From positions 2,899,494 through 2,963,493 of the forward strand of contig NZ_KB976986.1 in assembly GCF_000399665.1 (NCBI RefSeq): 64,000 nucleotides of DNA, given 5' to 3'. The notes beneath the pieces are model-generated. The model was given only the letters and a program-made list of their open reading frames with translations. It was not told where the DNA came from and ran no database searches. Origin of the DNA: Acinetobacter calcoaceticus ANC 3811. Its GTDB lineage: Bacteria; Pseudomonadota; Gammaproteobacteria; Pseudomonadales; Moraxellaceae. The position numbers and the translations under genes were made by a program. Below are positions 41,050 to 51,699 of this stretch, one piece after another (the first letter of the stretch is position 1; every line of letters begins with the position of its first letter).

Positions 41050-41478
41050 ATGCAATTTAAAAACATTTTAGTGGTCTGTATTGGAAATATCTGCCGCAGC
41101 CCTATGGCAGAATATTTCTTAAAACAACAATACCCCGCATTAAATATTGAATCTGCTGGCATTTCAGGACTTGTAGGTCATCAAGCAGACAATAAAGCTC
41201 AACTTTGTATGCAACGTTGGGGGATTGATATGCAGCCTCATATTGCAAGAAAGTTAAATGCTGAACATATTAAAAAAGCTGACCTTATTTTGGTCATGAG
41301 TCAAAACCAGCAAAAACATATTGAGCAAACTTGGCCCTTTGCAAAAGGTAAAACTTATCGCTTGGGTCATTGGCAGAATAGAAATGTGCCTGATCCCTAC
41401 CAGCACGACCAAGCTATTTTTGATGAAACCTGTCAGCTCATTCAACAATGTATTGCTGACTGGAAACCTTATATTTAA
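41050..41478 (+). CDS. wzb: Low-molecular-weight tyrosine phosphatase Wzb
   Basis: The 142-aa protein carries the P-loop CIGNICRSP at residues 10-18 (nucleophilic Cys, phosphate-binding Arg) and the general-acid aspartate in VPDPYQHD near 118. It dephosphorylates the Wzc tyrosine tail and so controls polymer export and length. It lies 5 bp after wza and 18 bp before wzc. Confidence 0.95.
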   Translation: MQFKNILVVCIGNICRSPMAEYFLKQQYPALNIESAGISGLVGHQADNKAQLCMQRWGIDMQPHIARKLNAEHIKKADLILVMSQNQQKHIEQTWPFAKGKTYRLGHWQNRNVPDPYQHDQAIFDETCQLIQQCIADWKPYI

Positions 41479-41496
41479 CGCCAAGATTTTAAGCTT

Positions 41497-43680
41497 ATGA
41501 ACCAAAATACGAATACCGAAGATACAATTGATTTAAAAGAATTGTTTTTTTCACTCATTGCGCAGTGGAAGCTTATCGCTCTATGCGTTATTTTAAGTCT
41601 TGTATGTGCTCTACTCTACTTACGTATCACCCCTAATACTTACTCTGTTGATGCACTAGTTCAAGTAGAAGACAGTAAAGGTGCATCTGCAGCATTATTG
41701 GGTGATCTATCTAACATGATGGAACAAAAGTCACCAGCTCAAGCTGAAATCGAAATTTTACAGTCTCGTTTAGTTTTAGGTTCTGTCATTAAAGAATTAC
41801 ATCTAAATATACAGATTTCTAGTACAGAGAATACTTTTAGCCATCGCTTATTAAGCGATACTGAATATAAAACTGAATATAATAAAAAATCAGTCATCTT
41901 TAAGGATGGTCTCAAAAGTTTTGAAATTCGTACACTAGAAATTCCAGCGTATTATCTGGATAAAACCTTACATCTTAACTTTGATAAACAATCTTTACGT
42001 TTAACTGACCCAACAACTGAAGAAGTAGTATTAAATGTCCCTTTGAATCAGTTAAACCAAGTTGCAGGGCCGTATGGTTCTTGGAAAATTGCAATCTTCA
42101 CAAAAGATCAGTTTGATACAACTTATAATATCAGGAACTTATCTTTACCTGCTGCAGTGAATGCAATAAGTTCAAATTACTCCGTTGCAGAACAAGGGAA
42201 GCTTACAGGAGTTTTAGGCTTAACCTACCAAGGACAAGACAAAGAGCATATTACTAAAGTTTTAAATGCAATTTTAGCAACTTATAGTGCACAAAATATT
42301 GAACGTCGCTCTGCAGAGTCTGCTCAAACCTTAAAGTTTTTGGATGAACAATTACCAGATCTAAAAAAGCAACTTGATGATGCTGAACGTCAATTTAACA
42401 AATTCCGTCAGCAATATAACACTGTTGATGTGAATAAAGAGTCCGAACTATATTTAACTCAGAGTATTACTTTAGAAACTAAAAAAGCTGAACTTGAACA
42501 AAAACAAGCTGAAATGGCTGCAAAATATACTGCTGAACATCCAGCAATGCGCGAAATTAATGGACAGCTGAGTGCCATTAATAAACAAATCGGTGAGTTA
42601 AATAGCACATTAAAACAACTACCAGATGTACAACGTCAATATTTGCAATTGTACCGTGAAGTTGAAGTAAAGACTCAGCTTTATACAGCTTTATTAAACT
42701 CTTACCAGCAGCTTCGAATTGCAAAAGCAGGTGAAATTGGTAATGTACGTATTGTTGATACTGCTGTTGAACCTGTCGAGCCAATTAAACCTAAAAAATT
42801 ACAAATTTTAATTTTATCTATTTTCTTAGGCGGTTTTATTGGTACTTTAATTGCCTTATTACGTAATATGCTACGTACAGGGATTAAGGATTCTGGCCAA
42901 ATTGAAAATGAATTAGATTTACCTGTATATGCGACAGTACCACGCTCCCCAATTCAAGAAAGTCGTGTTAAGATTTTAAAGAAGAAGAAAAGTATTCCTA
43001 TTCTTGCTGTTAAAAATAGTGATGATATTGCAATCGAGAGCTTACGGAGTATCCGTACTGCGATTCACTTTGCATTAGCAAATGCAAAAAATAATATTAT
43101 TATGATTGCGGGCCCTTCTCCAGAAGTGGGTAAATCATTTATTTCGACCAACCTTGCAACAATTTTTGCGCAAGGAGATAAACGAATCTTGCTTATCGAT
43201 GCAGATATGCGCCGTGGTTATATGCACAAATACTTTGATATTGATGTCAAGCCAGGCCTTTCTGAGTTATTGAGTGGTCAAGCTGACCTACAAAAAGTAT
43301 TGCACAAAACTCAAGTGGCTAACCTCGATATCATTACTCGTGGTAAGAGCCCATCAAATCCTTCAGAAATTTTAAGCTCTAATCAATTTAAAGAGTTACT
43401 TGAACAGCTACAAAGTCAATATGACCACATCATTATTGATACTCCACCAGTGTTGGCAGTAACTGATGGTATTATTATTTCGCAATACACTGGTGTGAAC
43501 TTAATTGTTGCTCGTTATGCTAAGTCACAAATGAAAGAGCTTGAATTAACACTTAATCGCTTTGAACAAGCGGGTGTTAAAGTCAACGGCTTTATTCTCA
43601 ATGACATTCAACGTGCTAGTGCTGGTTATGGTTACGGCTATAACTACGCCTATGCTTATAAAGCACAAAAAGAAGATTAA
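41497..43680 (+). CDS. wzc: Tyrosine autokinase and chain-length regulator Wzc
   Basis: The 727-aa inner-membrane BY-kinase has a first membrane helix around residues 20-45, a long periplasmic Wzz-like domain with coiled coils (about 275-400), and a second helix around 435-455. The cytoplasmic kinase follows: Walker A AGPSPEVGKSF near 537, Walker A' LLIDADMRR near 560, Walker B HIIIDTPP near 645. The C-terminus is a tyrosine cluster (YGYGYNYAYAYK), the autophosphorylation tail and target of Wzb. A strong terminator follows. Confidence 0.95.
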   Translation: MNQNTNTEDTIDLKELFFSLIAQWKLIALCVILSLVCALLYLRITPNTYSVDALVQVEDSKGASAALLGDLSNMMEQKSPAQAEIEILQSRLVLGSVIKELHLNIQISSTENTFSHRLLSDTEYKTEYNKKSVIFKDGLKSFEIRTLEIPAYYLDKTLHLNFDKQSLRLTDPTTEEVVLNVPLNQLNQVAGPYGSWKIAIFTKDQFDTTYNIRNLSLPAAVNAISSNYSVAEQGKLTGVLGLTYQGQDKEHITKVLNAILATYSAQNIERRSAESAQTLKFLDEQLPDLKKQLDDAERQFNKFRQQYNTVDVNKESELYLTQSITLETKKAELEQKQAEMAAKYTAEHPAMREINGQLSAINKQIGELNSTLKQLPDVQRQYLQLYREVEVKTQLYTALLNSYQQLRIAKAGEIGNVRIVDTAVEPVEPIKPKKLQILILSIFLGGFIGTLIALLRNMLRTGIKDSGQIENELDLPVYATVPRSPIQESRVKILKKKKSIPILAVKNSDDIAIESLRSIRTAIHFALANAKNNIIMIAGPSPEVGKSFISTNLATIFAQGDKRILLIDADMRRGYMHKYFDIDVKPGLSELLSGQADLQKVLHKTQVANLDIITRGKSPSNPSEILSSNQFKELLEQLQSQYDHIIIDTPPVLAVTDGIIISQYTGVNLIVARYAKSQMKELELTLNRFEQAGVKVNGFILNDIQRASAGYGYGYNYAYAYKAQKED

Positions 43681-43692
43681 GTGTAAAGTGAT

Positions 43693-43725
43693 AAAAAAAA
43701 ACCGGATCAAATGATCCGGTTTTTT
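43693..43725 (+). terminator. Terminator after wzc
   Basis: ACCGGATCA (43701-43709), 2-nt gap, TGATCCGGT (43712-43720), with an A-run before and a T-run after. Confidence 0.9.
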
Positions 43726-43871
43726 ATTTAAGATTTTTTAAGTATATCCCTACTAAAACTAACTAAAATATATAAAAAACCACTCGTTTTTTTTCTTAAA
43801 CATTCTATGCTTAAGCATGCTAAGATCAAAAGCAGCCTTTTAGACTCAAATGATTATTTTTGGAACTTTTT

Positions 43872-44597
43872 ATGAGTAAAGCCTTACCCATTGCTGTCGC
43901 TGTAGTTTTAGGCGGTGCTGCACTTGTACCAGTATATTATGCAAGCCAACATCCGACCACAGAAGTCGGAAGCAAGGCAAATAAAAATGCCTCTCCAATT
44001 GAAAAAATCAGTTATGTTCTTGGGTATGAAGTTGCTCAGCAAACTCCACCTGAACTAGATACAAAAGCATTTGTGAAAGGTATTCATGATGCTCGTAGTA
44101 AGCAGCCAAGTGCTTATACTCAAGAAGAGTTAAAAGCTGCTGTAACCGCTTATGAAAAAGAATTGCAGCAAAAAATGCAGCAACAAAATAAACCGGAACA
44201 AGCTGCTGGTGCTACTTCTGAATCTGCAGATGCGCAGTTCCTTGCCGAAAATAAAACAAAAGCTGGTGTAAAAACAACAGCTTCTGGTTTGCAATATATC
44301 ATTACTAAAGAAGGTGCTGGCAAACAGCCAACAGCCCAATCAGTTGTTAAAGTACATTATGAAGGTCGTTTAATTAACGGTCAGGTTTTTGATAGTTCTT
44401 ATAAACGCGGTCAGCCAGTTGAGTTCCCTCTTAATCAAGTTATTCCAGGCTGGACTGAGGGACTTCAATTAATGAAAGAAGGCGGTAAAGCGACTTTCTT
44501 CATTCCATCAAATCTTGCCTATGGTCCTCAGGAAGTTCCTGGCATTCCAGCAAACAGTACACTGATTTTTGATGTAGAACTTATTTCAGTGAAATAA
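43872..44597 (+). CDS. fkpA: FKBP-type peptidyl-prolyl isomerase FkpA
   Basis: The 241-aa envelope protein has a hydrophobic signal or anchor at residues 5-22, an N-terminal helical dimerisation domain (about 35-115) and a C-terminal FKBP domain (about 130-241). The FKBP domain contains VKVHYEGRLINGQVFDSSYKRG, FPLNQVIPGWTEGLQLMKEGGK and FFIPSNLAYG. It assists folding of exported proteins. The ATG at 43872 is used; an earlier TTG lacks support. It marks the right flank of Acinetobacter K loci. Confidence 0.92.
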   Translation: MSKALPIAVAVVLGGAALVPVYYASQHPTTEVGSKANKNASPIEKISYVLGYEVAQQTPPELDTKAFVKGIHDARSKQPSAYTQEELKAAVTAYEKELQQKMQQQNKPEQAAGATSESADAQFLAENKTKAGVKTTASGLQYIITKEGAGKQPTAQSVVKVHYEGRLINGQVFDSSYKRGQPVEFPLNQVIPGWTEGLQLMKEGGKATFFIPSNLAYGPQEVPGIPANSTLIFDVELISVK

Positions 44598-44606
44598 AAA
44601 CATTCA

Positions 44607-44636
44607 GGAGAGTAGAACACTACTCTCCTTTTTTTT
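44607..44636 (+). terminator. Terminator after fkpA
   Basis: GGAGAGTAG (44607-44615), AACA loop, CTACTCTCC (44620-44628), then eight T. It lies directly before the fklB ribosome-binding site, so fklB probably has limited read-through or its own promoter nearby. Confidence 0.88.
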
Positions 44637-44646
44637 GGAAAACGGC

Positions 44647-45342
44647 ATGAAAAAAATCGGTTTAATTATTGCAGCATCAACAATGAGTTTATCTGTTTTT
44701 GCTGCAACTCCTATAACGAATAAAAGTCCAGCAAAAGAACAATTTAGTTATAGTTATGGCTATTTAATGGGTCGTAATAATACGGATGCGCTAACAGATC
44801 TGAATCTTGATATTTTTTACCAAGGTCTCCAAGAAGGCGCTCAAAGTAAAACAGCACGCTTAACTGATGAAGAAATGGCGAAAGCGATTAATGACTATAA
44901 GAAAACATTAGAAGCCAAACAACTCGTCGAATTTCAAAAAACAGGTCAACTAAACGCTCAAGCAGGCGCGGCATTTCTTGCTGACAATGCAAAAAAATCT
45001 GGTGTGATAACGACTAAATCTGGTCTCCAATACCAAGTGTTAAAAGAAGGTAATGGACAAAAACCGAAAGCTACCTCTCGCGTTAAAGTGAATTATGAAG
45101 GACGTTTACTAGACGGGACTGTATTTGATAGTTCTATTGCTCGTAATCATCCAGTTGAGTTTCAGCTCAGCCAAGTCATTGCAGGCTGGACAGAAGGTCT
45201 ACAAACCATGAAAGAAGGCGGAAAAACCCGTTTCTTTATACCTGCGAATCTTGCTTATGGCGAAGTCGGGGCTGGTGACACGATTGGTCCAAATAGTACT
45301 TTAATTTTTGATATTGAATTATTGCAAGTTTTACCAAAATAA
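44647..45342 (+). CDS. fklB: FKBP-type peptidyl-prolyl isomerase FklB
   Basis: The 231-aa protein has a clear signal peptide (cleavage near AFA-AT, residue 20), a helical N-domain and a C-terminal FKBP domain with VKVNYEGRLLDGTVFDSS, GWTEGLQTMKEGGKTRFFIPANLAYGEVGAG. It is a paralogue of fkpA next door; the isomerase domains are clearly alike. The start ATG at 44647 follows GGAAAACGGC; the upstream TTG is unlikely. Confidence 0.9.
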   Translation: MKKIGLIIAASTMSLSVFAATPITNKSPAKEQFSYSYGYLMGRNNTDALTDLNLDIFYQGLQEGAQSKTARLTDEEMAKAINDYKKTLEAKQLVEFQKTGQLNAQAGAAFLADNAKKSGVITTKSGLQYQVLKEGNGQKPKATSRVKVNYEGRLLDGTVFDSSIARNHPVEFQLSQVIAGWTEGLQTMKEGGKTRFFIPANLAYGEVGAGDTIGPNSTLIFDIELLQVLPK

Positions 45343-45353
45343 ATTCATGAGAT

Positions 45354-45387
45354 ATAAAAAAGCGATCATTTAAGATCGCTTTTTTAT
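45354..45387. terminator. Bidirectional terminator, fklB/murJ
   Basis: GCGATC (45362-45367) and GATCGC (45374-45379), flanked by A- and T-runs, serve the convergent genes. Confidence 0.88.
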
Positions 45388-45390
45388 TTT

Positions 45391-46932
45391 TTAGTGTTTT
45401 AAGTCTCTAGGACGAAAACCTGTAACAACTAGAGCCACCAGATAAGCGACTACGCCCACTACACACAATCCAACCACTTCGGCAATGCGTAACCACTGTG
45501 AAAGCTCACCGTTATACCAATTTAACGCAAACCAGAGCGCTGCAATCATGGTAAGATTTGCCAAACCATATTGAAGCCCTAATTTTTTCCAATGCGAATC
45601 AAATCGGAAAATATTACGTTTATGTAAATAGAAGTAGAGTAGACCCGCATTTACTAAAGCCGAGCCAGAAGATGCCAATGCAAGTGCCATATGCTCTGCA
45701 TGCCAATCAATCAGCTTAAAGAAACCAATAAATATAACGTTCAAAATAGCATTGGCTGCGACCGACATTAAACCGACACGTACAGGGGTTTTAGTATCTT
45801 GCTGTGCATAGAAGCCAGGTGCAAAGACTTTAATCAACATAAACGAAATCACACCCGCACTCATACATTGCAGTGCAAGCGCTGTCATTTGTGTATCACG
45901 TAGGTCAAACTCGCCACGCTGGAATAATGCCTGAATAATTGGAGTAGAAAGCATAAATAAGGCAATACTTGCTGGTAAGCCAACTAATACAATAATTTTT
46001 GCAGCCCAGTCGATCATACCGCGGAACTTTGCTTGATCTTGTTCTGCATGACGGGCAGAAAGTGAAGGTAAAATCACTGTACCAATTGCAACGCCAATTA
46101 AACCTAACGGCAACTCAGTCATGCGCTCTGCACTATAGAGCCAAGACACTGAACCATCTTGCATGAAAGAAGCCCAAATCGTATTTAATAATAGGTTAAT
46201 CTGGGTAACAGATACCCCAAATAATGCTGGAAGCATTAATTTTAAAATACGCTCTACACCTTCGTGTTTAAAATCAACTTTAGGTGGGATCAGCAAGTTT
46301 TTACGCCATAATTCAGGAATCTGCAAAGCTAACTGCAACACTCCTGCTACTACCACTGACCAGCCTAATGCTTTGATTGGTTCAGCCATATACGGCGTAA
46401 GCCACCATGCACCTGCGATCATCGCGACATTCAGCAATACTGGTGAAAAAGCTGGTGAAGCAAATGAACCATAACTATTTAAAATACTGCTAGCGAAGGC
46501 AGTGAGTGACATAAATAATAAATAAGGGATGGTCAGACGGAACATGCTGACTGCTAAATCGAACTTTTCAGGATCGCTATGGAAACCCGGTGCATACATA
46601 TAAATGATTGCAGGTGCCAAAACCATAGCCACAAAAGTCAGTAGGGTCATGACTGTTAACAAACAACCAAATACCCGACTAATCAAGATCTGCACTTCAG
46701 CGTGTGCCCGGCCTGTTTTATATTCAGTTAATACTGGAATAAAGGCCTGAGAAAAGGCACCTTCGGCAAATAATCGTCGAAAGAAATTGGGAATACGAAA
46801 AGCGACGACGAAGGTATCAAAATCTTTACCCGCACCAAACACGTTGAGCAATACGACATCACGCACTAAACCTAACACTCGTGACAACATCGTCATTGCA
46901 CTGACAATAAAAGTCGATCGCCACAATGCCAT
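45391..46932 (-). CDS. murJ: Lipid II flippase MurJ (MviN)
   Basis: The 513-aa inner-membrane protein of the MOP superfamily has about 14 membrane helices. It flips lipid II during peptidoglycan synthesis. Family stretches include SRVLGLVRDVVLLNVFGAG (residues about 15-33), FRIPNFFRRLFAEGAFSQAFIPV (about 44-66) and FALRDTQ/APGFYAQQDTKTPVRV (about 345-385). The ATG at 46932 (MALWRS) has AGGTGAG upstream; the GTG three codons earlier is less likely. Confidence 0.94.
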   Translation of the reverse strand: MALWRSTFIVSAMTMLSRVLGLVRDVVLLNVFGAGKDFDTFVVAFRIPNFFRRLFAEGAFSQAFIPVLTEYKTGRAHAEVQILISRVFGCLLTVMTLLTFVAMVLAPAIIYMYAPGFHSDPEKFDLAVSMFRLTIPYLLFMSLTAFASSILNSYGSFASPAFSPVLLNVAMIAGAWWLTPYMAEPIKALGWSVVVAGVLQLALQIPELWRKNLLIPPKVDFKHEGVERILKLMLPALFGVSVTQINLLLNTIWASFMQDGSVSWLYSAERMTELPLGLIGVAIGTVILPSLSARHAEQDQAKFRGMIDWAAKIIVLVGLPASIALFMLSTPIIQALFQRGEFDLRDTQMTALALQCMSAGVISFMLIKVFAPGFYAQQDTKTPVRVGLMSVAANAILNVIFIGFFKLIDWHAEHMALALASSGSALVNAGLLYFYLHKRNIFRFDSHWKKLGLQYGLANLTMIAALWFALNWYNGELSQWLRIAEVVGLCVVGVVAYLVALVVTGFRPRDLKH

Positions 46933-47013
46933 CGTACTCACCTACAGCTATATTCGAAAGACGCTATTGTAATGAAACTAGAAAATCTTTTCGTTGTGAA
47001 ATGATGAATGAAC

Positions 47014-47583
47014 TCAACTTTTTTTCTGAGCCAACAATTGTCTAAAATACTGCCATTTAAAATAAGGTCCCGGATCAGTTTTTCGGCCAGGCGCAACGTC
47101 TGAATGCCCTGCAATATGGTTTTTAATTTCGGGATAAGCCTGACGAATAGCCTTAACCACATCGGTTAATACTTCGTATTGTACTTCGTCAAATAGTAAA
47201 TCATCACTTCCTTCAAGCTCGATACCAATTGAATAATCATTGCATTCTACTTTGGCTAAATAGCTCGAACGTCCTGCATGCCAAGCTCTTTCGTTAAAAT
47301 TAACAAACTGCAGGACTTCCCCACTACGTAAAATCAGCAAATGCGTAGAAACTTGCATGCCTTCAATGGTCTGGAAATAAGGATGAACTGACCAATCCAA
47401 CTTATTTTGAAAAAATTGCTCAATATACCCGCCTCCAAATTGAGACGGCGGCAAGCTAATATTATGAACCACAATCATTTGAATTTCGGTACCAGTCGGA
47501 CGCTGGTTAAAATTTGGAGAAGGGATTTGTCTCGCCCCTTTTAATTGTCCATCTATAACTTCATACGGTTTGATTTGCTTCAT
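47014..47583 (-). CDS. ampD: 1,6-anhydro-N-acetylmuramyl-L-alanine amidase AmpD
   Basis: The 189-aa cytoplasmic zinc amidase of the amidase_2 family splits recycled anhydro-muropeptides and so influences beta-lactamase induction where AmpR exists. Zinc ligands are visible: His in IVVHNISLPP and His/Asp in AGHSDVAPGRKTDPGPYF. GTHLLI-type substrate strands (VSTHLLILRSGEVLQFV) and RAWHAGRSSY lie between. The chosen start is MKQIKPYEV; an ATG nine codons upstream (47610) is in frame, and neither has a strong ribosome-binding site. Confidence 0.9.
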   Translation of the reverse strand: MKQIKPYEVIDGQLKGARQIPSPNFNQRPTGTEIQMIVVHNISLPPSQFGGGYIEQFFQNKLDWSVHPYFQTIEGMQVSTHLLILRSGEVLQFVNFNERAWHAGRSSYLAKVECNDYSIGIELEGSDDLLFDEVQYEVLTDVVKAIRQAYPEIKNHIAGHSDVAPGRKTDPGPYFKWQYFRQLLAQKKS

Positions 47584-47730
47584 TGAGATGCCAATAAATT
47601 GCTTGCCCATTGTTTTAGTTTAAAGCAGTTATCTACTTTTCAAACTAGTAAATGCGATTGTTTATCACGATTAATCTCATAAAACAGCTTATTTTTAAAG
47701 TCGACGGTGCTAATATATCGCAAGTTTTAG

Positions 47731-48764
<1,034 letters not shown>

Positions 48765-48999
48765 AAATTTTCCCCATTACTTTAAAAAATTCAGGGTTCC
48801 AAAGTAAAAGATAAATATGACGAGGCTTAGGAGATTCTGTTACAAAAGGTAAGTCTTTATTTTTATTATTCATCTATAGAGCAGAATGTGACATTTAAAA
48901 TTTTATAGAATGGTTAAACCTAATATTTATGACAGTCACATGTGCCATCCTTTAGTTATATTTCCTAAATTTAACTTGTGCTAGATGTCATCTACAACC

Positions 49000-49170
49000 T
49001 GAGCAAGACAAAGCGATTATAGCTTTGTCGCAGCGCAAGAATGTTATTAAGCCTGCCGTTGCCCTTCGGTACGTAATAAAGATTAATTAATCTTTATTAC
49101 GTACCTTACTTTGGGCGAAACCAAAGTAACAAATTAGCTACTTCCACTAGATGAATAAACGATAAGACGC
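49000..49170. repeat. REP-like palindromic element (copy C) with a 38-bp perfect palindrome
   Basis: In the 477-bp gap before plc: GACAAAGC/GCTTTGTC around 49006-49029; a perfect 38-bp palindrome at 49068-49105 (centre TTAATTAA); then TTACTTTGG/CCAAAGTAA around 49106-49129; and AGACGCCGTCGT near 49158, the inverse of a motif in copies A and B. The remainder of the gap (48765-49000 and 49170-49241) shows no gene. Confidence 0.7.
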
Positions 49171-49241
49171 CGTCGTGATAGCTAATTTAAAATAATGATT
49201 AACCTAAGACTTTAGCTTAATCATTCATCCATTACAGCAAC

Positions 49242-51410
49242 TTAAGACTCAACATAACCCATATACGGATCAGAAATTGAATCTTCTTGGGTTTCTATAC
49301 GACCCGCAAAACGGCGGCTAAACGTCGAATCATCAGTTAAGGTCACAGTGAAGTCATACCAACCACCAAATTCAGACATATCCCAAACTAGTTCTTTTTC
49401 AGAACTATTTGTTTCTATAGTCCATGTCTTGTTTGCAAGATAAGCATTTGCTTTGATTGTGAGCTTGACTGACTTATTACCATCGTGACGCACTTTTAAA
49501 TACAAATTCGCATCACACTCTTCCACACAAACTCTAATTTCTGGCAATGCTTGAGTCTGGTTCGTTTGGCTCAAATCTCCTTTAAATGCACGGTGAAAAC
49601 CATTTGGACCGAGTACCCATAAATCGTACTGTCCATTTATAACATTCCACACATCATCAAGCTGTTTACCCATCTCAACCATATAACGACGAGGAGCTAC
49701 TGTAAGATCTAATCGGTTATACACATGAAAAACAGCTGCTTGTTTACCCGTATTTGAGAACATCAGCTTTACAGTCTTTTGTGCTGCATCAACTTTGGCA
49801 CTGGTGTGCAAAATATAAGGTAAAGCACGCGATGGTCTAATTCCCATTTCCTGCTGAGGAAATTGTTGCTGACTCGGAACAGGAACTTGTGGTAATAAAG
49901 CTTGAGCAACACGAATCGCATCGGCTTCAGCTTTTGTTTTCTTACCTACTAACTCATTTACAGGCAAGAGGTTCGGTGTTTTAAAATCAAAAGCTGTCAT
50001 TAAATCACCACACACAGCACGGCGGTATGGGCTGATATTCGGTTCTTGCACACCAAAACGCTTTTCTAAGAACTGTAAAATAGAGGTATGGTCAAAGACT
50101 TGTGAATTCACCCAGCCACCACGGCTCCACGGAGAAATCACATACATTGGAACGCGTACACCCGGCCCATACACTCGCCCATCTGTTGGGGGTTGAGACT
50201 TTGAAGTCGCTACTGCTGGATGGTTAAAGTATTCATAAGATACTTGCTGATCACTTAATGTCGTTTTTCCATATACAACGCCTTTGATATCTTTAGACGG
50301 CGCACTTGGTGAAGGAATATGGTCAAAGAAACCATCATTCTCATCAAAATTCACCAATAAAACGGTTTGGCTCCACAGATCAGGATTTTTAGTTAATGCA
50401 TTTAATACTTCCTGCATATACCAAGCACCTTGTACAGGACTAGATGGTCCTGGGTGTTCGCTATAGGTCGCAGGAGCGACTAACCAACTCACTTGCGGCA
50501 ATTTACCTTGTGCAATATCAGCTTTAAAGGTTCCTAAAAAACCACCATCCGGCATTGTGTTAGCAATACCCTTATAAAGCGGCTGTGTTGCATCGATTTT
50601 TTCATCGTATGCAGGGCATGTCGGCGTGTCGTTACTGACAGGTTGACCAGATTGTTCGTTTGCACGGCGATATTGTTTAAAGCCTGCAAGTGGGTTATCG
50701 GTGAAGTTATCCGGCATGTTTTGATAAACTTTCCATGTCACGCCCGCCTGTTGTAAACGCTCAGGATAAGTCGTCCATTCATAACCTTCTGTTGATGGCC
50801 CAATCCCATCAAATTCATTTACTACACTAGCCACACCTGCACCTGTAGGGCCATTGGTTCCCGTCCAGATAAATTTACGGTTCGGGTTAGTCCCTGCATG
50901 CATGGCACAGTGGTAAGCATCACAAATCGTAAAAGCATTGGCTAAGGCAAACTGATATTCGACTTCTTGTTTTTTGTAGTAGCCCATCGACTGCGGTTTT
51001 TTATAAGCCACCCAGTCGCTCATGCGACCATTGTCCCAAGCTGCTTGACCATCAGACCATGAGTGAGGAGTTCCTGAAACACGCTGAGCATTCCCTAAAC
51101 GACTGTCGAGATGGTACGGCAATACTTTATTTTTCTTAGCATCGTATTGCTCCCAAACCTTTCGACTTTCTGTCATTGGAATAGTAAAGCGGTCACCGAA
51201 ACCACGCACGCCTTTTAGTGTTCCGAAATAATTATCGAATGAGCGGTTTTCCTGAGTCAAAATCACGATGTGTTTAACATCTTGAATAGTCCCATTTTCA
51301 ACCTTAGCATCGATTGCAAGGGCTTTTTGAATACTCAGCGGGAAACTCGCCAAAGCAGCTGTTCCAAACATGGTTTTTGTAGAATTTAAAAGAAATTCGC
51401 GACGATTCAT
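49242..51410 (-). CDS. plc: Tat-exported phosphocholine-type phospholipase C
   Basis: The 722-aa phosphoesterase-family protein starts MNRREFLLNS with a twin-arginine motif and hydrophobic stretch, cleaved near ALA. The catalytic core shows VKHIVILTQENRSFDNYFGTLKG (about 44-66), HSWSDGQAAWDNG, NPNRKFIWTGTN, LLVNFDENDGFFDH (about 354-367) and FDHTSILQFLEKRFGV (about 438). Two C-terminal DUF756-like beta domains follow (about 525-615 and 620-705). It hydrolyses phosphatidylcholine-type lipids outside the cytoplasm. Acinetobacter carry more than one such enzyme; which paralogue this is was not resolved. A small lipoprotein gene precedes it. Confidence 0.92.
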   Translation of the reverse strand: MNRREFLLNSTKTMFGTAALASFPLSIQKALAIDAKVENGTIQDVKHIVILTQENRSFDNYFGTLKGVRGFGDRFTIPMTESRKVWEQYDAKKNKVLPYHLDSRLGNAQRVSGTPHSWSDGQAAWDNGRMSDWVAYKKPQSMGYYKKQEVEYQFALANAFTICDAYHCAMHAGTNPNRKFIWTGTNGPTGAGVASVVNEFDGIGPSTEGYEWTTYPERLQQAGVTWKVYQNMPDNFTDNPLAGFKQYRRANEQSGQPVSNDTPTCPAYDEKIDATQPLYKGIANTMPDGGFLGTFKADIAQGKLPQVSWLVAPATYSEHPGPSSPVQGAWYMQEVLNALTKNPDLWSQTVLLVNFDENDGFFDHIPSPSAPSKDIKGVVYGKTTLSDQQVSYEYFNHPAVATSKSQPPTDGRVYGPGVRVPMYVISPWSRGGWVNSQVFDHTSILQFLEKRFGVQEPNISPYRRAVCGDLMTAFDFKTPNLLPVNELVGKKTKAEADAIRVAQALLPQVPVPSQQQFPQQEMGIRPSRALPYILHTSAKVDAAQKTVKLMFSNTGKQAAVFHVYNRLDLTVAPRRYMVEMGKQLDDVWNVINGQYDLWVLGPNGFHRAFKGDLSQTNQTQALPEIRVCVEECDANLYLKVRHDGNKSVKLTIKANAYLANKTWTIETNSSEKELVWDMSEFGGWYDFTVTLTDDSTFSRRFAGRIETQEDSISDPYMGYVES

Positions 51411-51431
51411 TAGTTCTATCCTAAGTTCTTA

Positions 51432-51566
51432 TTATGGTGCACAGTGCATTTTGCAATTACTGGTTGGCGGTGTTGTTGGCGATGAATTATCTGAGTCGTT
51501 ATCACCGTTACAAGCACTGAGCATGAGTGCTAAAGAAGTAATTAATAGAAGTGAAAGTTTTCGCAT
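51432..51566 (-). CDS. 44-aa lipoprotein upstream of plc
   Basis: This ORF runs from ATG at 51566 to TAA at 51432-51434, ending 21 bp before the plc start on the same strand. It encodes MRKLSLLLITSLALML followed by the lipobox LSAC at 16-19, so Cys19 would be lipidated. The mature part is only 26 residues: Asp/Ser-rich, then a Thr/Pro stretch (SSPTTPPTS), ending NCKMHCAP with two more cysteines. The close same-strand placement suggests an operon with plc. Function unknown. Confidence 0.65.
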   Translation of the reverse strand: MRKLSLLLITSLALMLSACNGDNDSDNSSPTTPPTSNCKMHCAP

Positions 51567-51657
51567 TGGTTTTTTCCAAACGGTTTAAATGCGAACTACT
51601 AATAAAGTGAAAAAGTGACAGCCAAGTGATGTTTTTATGTCGATTTGATGAAGGCAT

Positions 51658-51686
51658 AAAAAAACGCATCCGAAAATGCGTTTTTT
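51658..51686. terminator. Terminator after rph
   Basis: AAAACGCAT (51661-51669), a 6-nt loop, ATGCGTTTT (51676-51684), flanked by A- and T-runs. It isolates rph from the plc operon on the same strand. Confidence 0.85.
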
Positions 51687-51699
51687 AGACAGCGTAAAA

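Noticed and set aside
46163..46474. 103-aa + strand ORF inside murJ
   Set aside because: Antisense shadow without ribosome site or recognisable domain.
51370..51588. 72-aa + strand ORF across the plc start
   Set aside because: It is antisense to the better supported 44-aa lipoprotein and the plc signal peptide.
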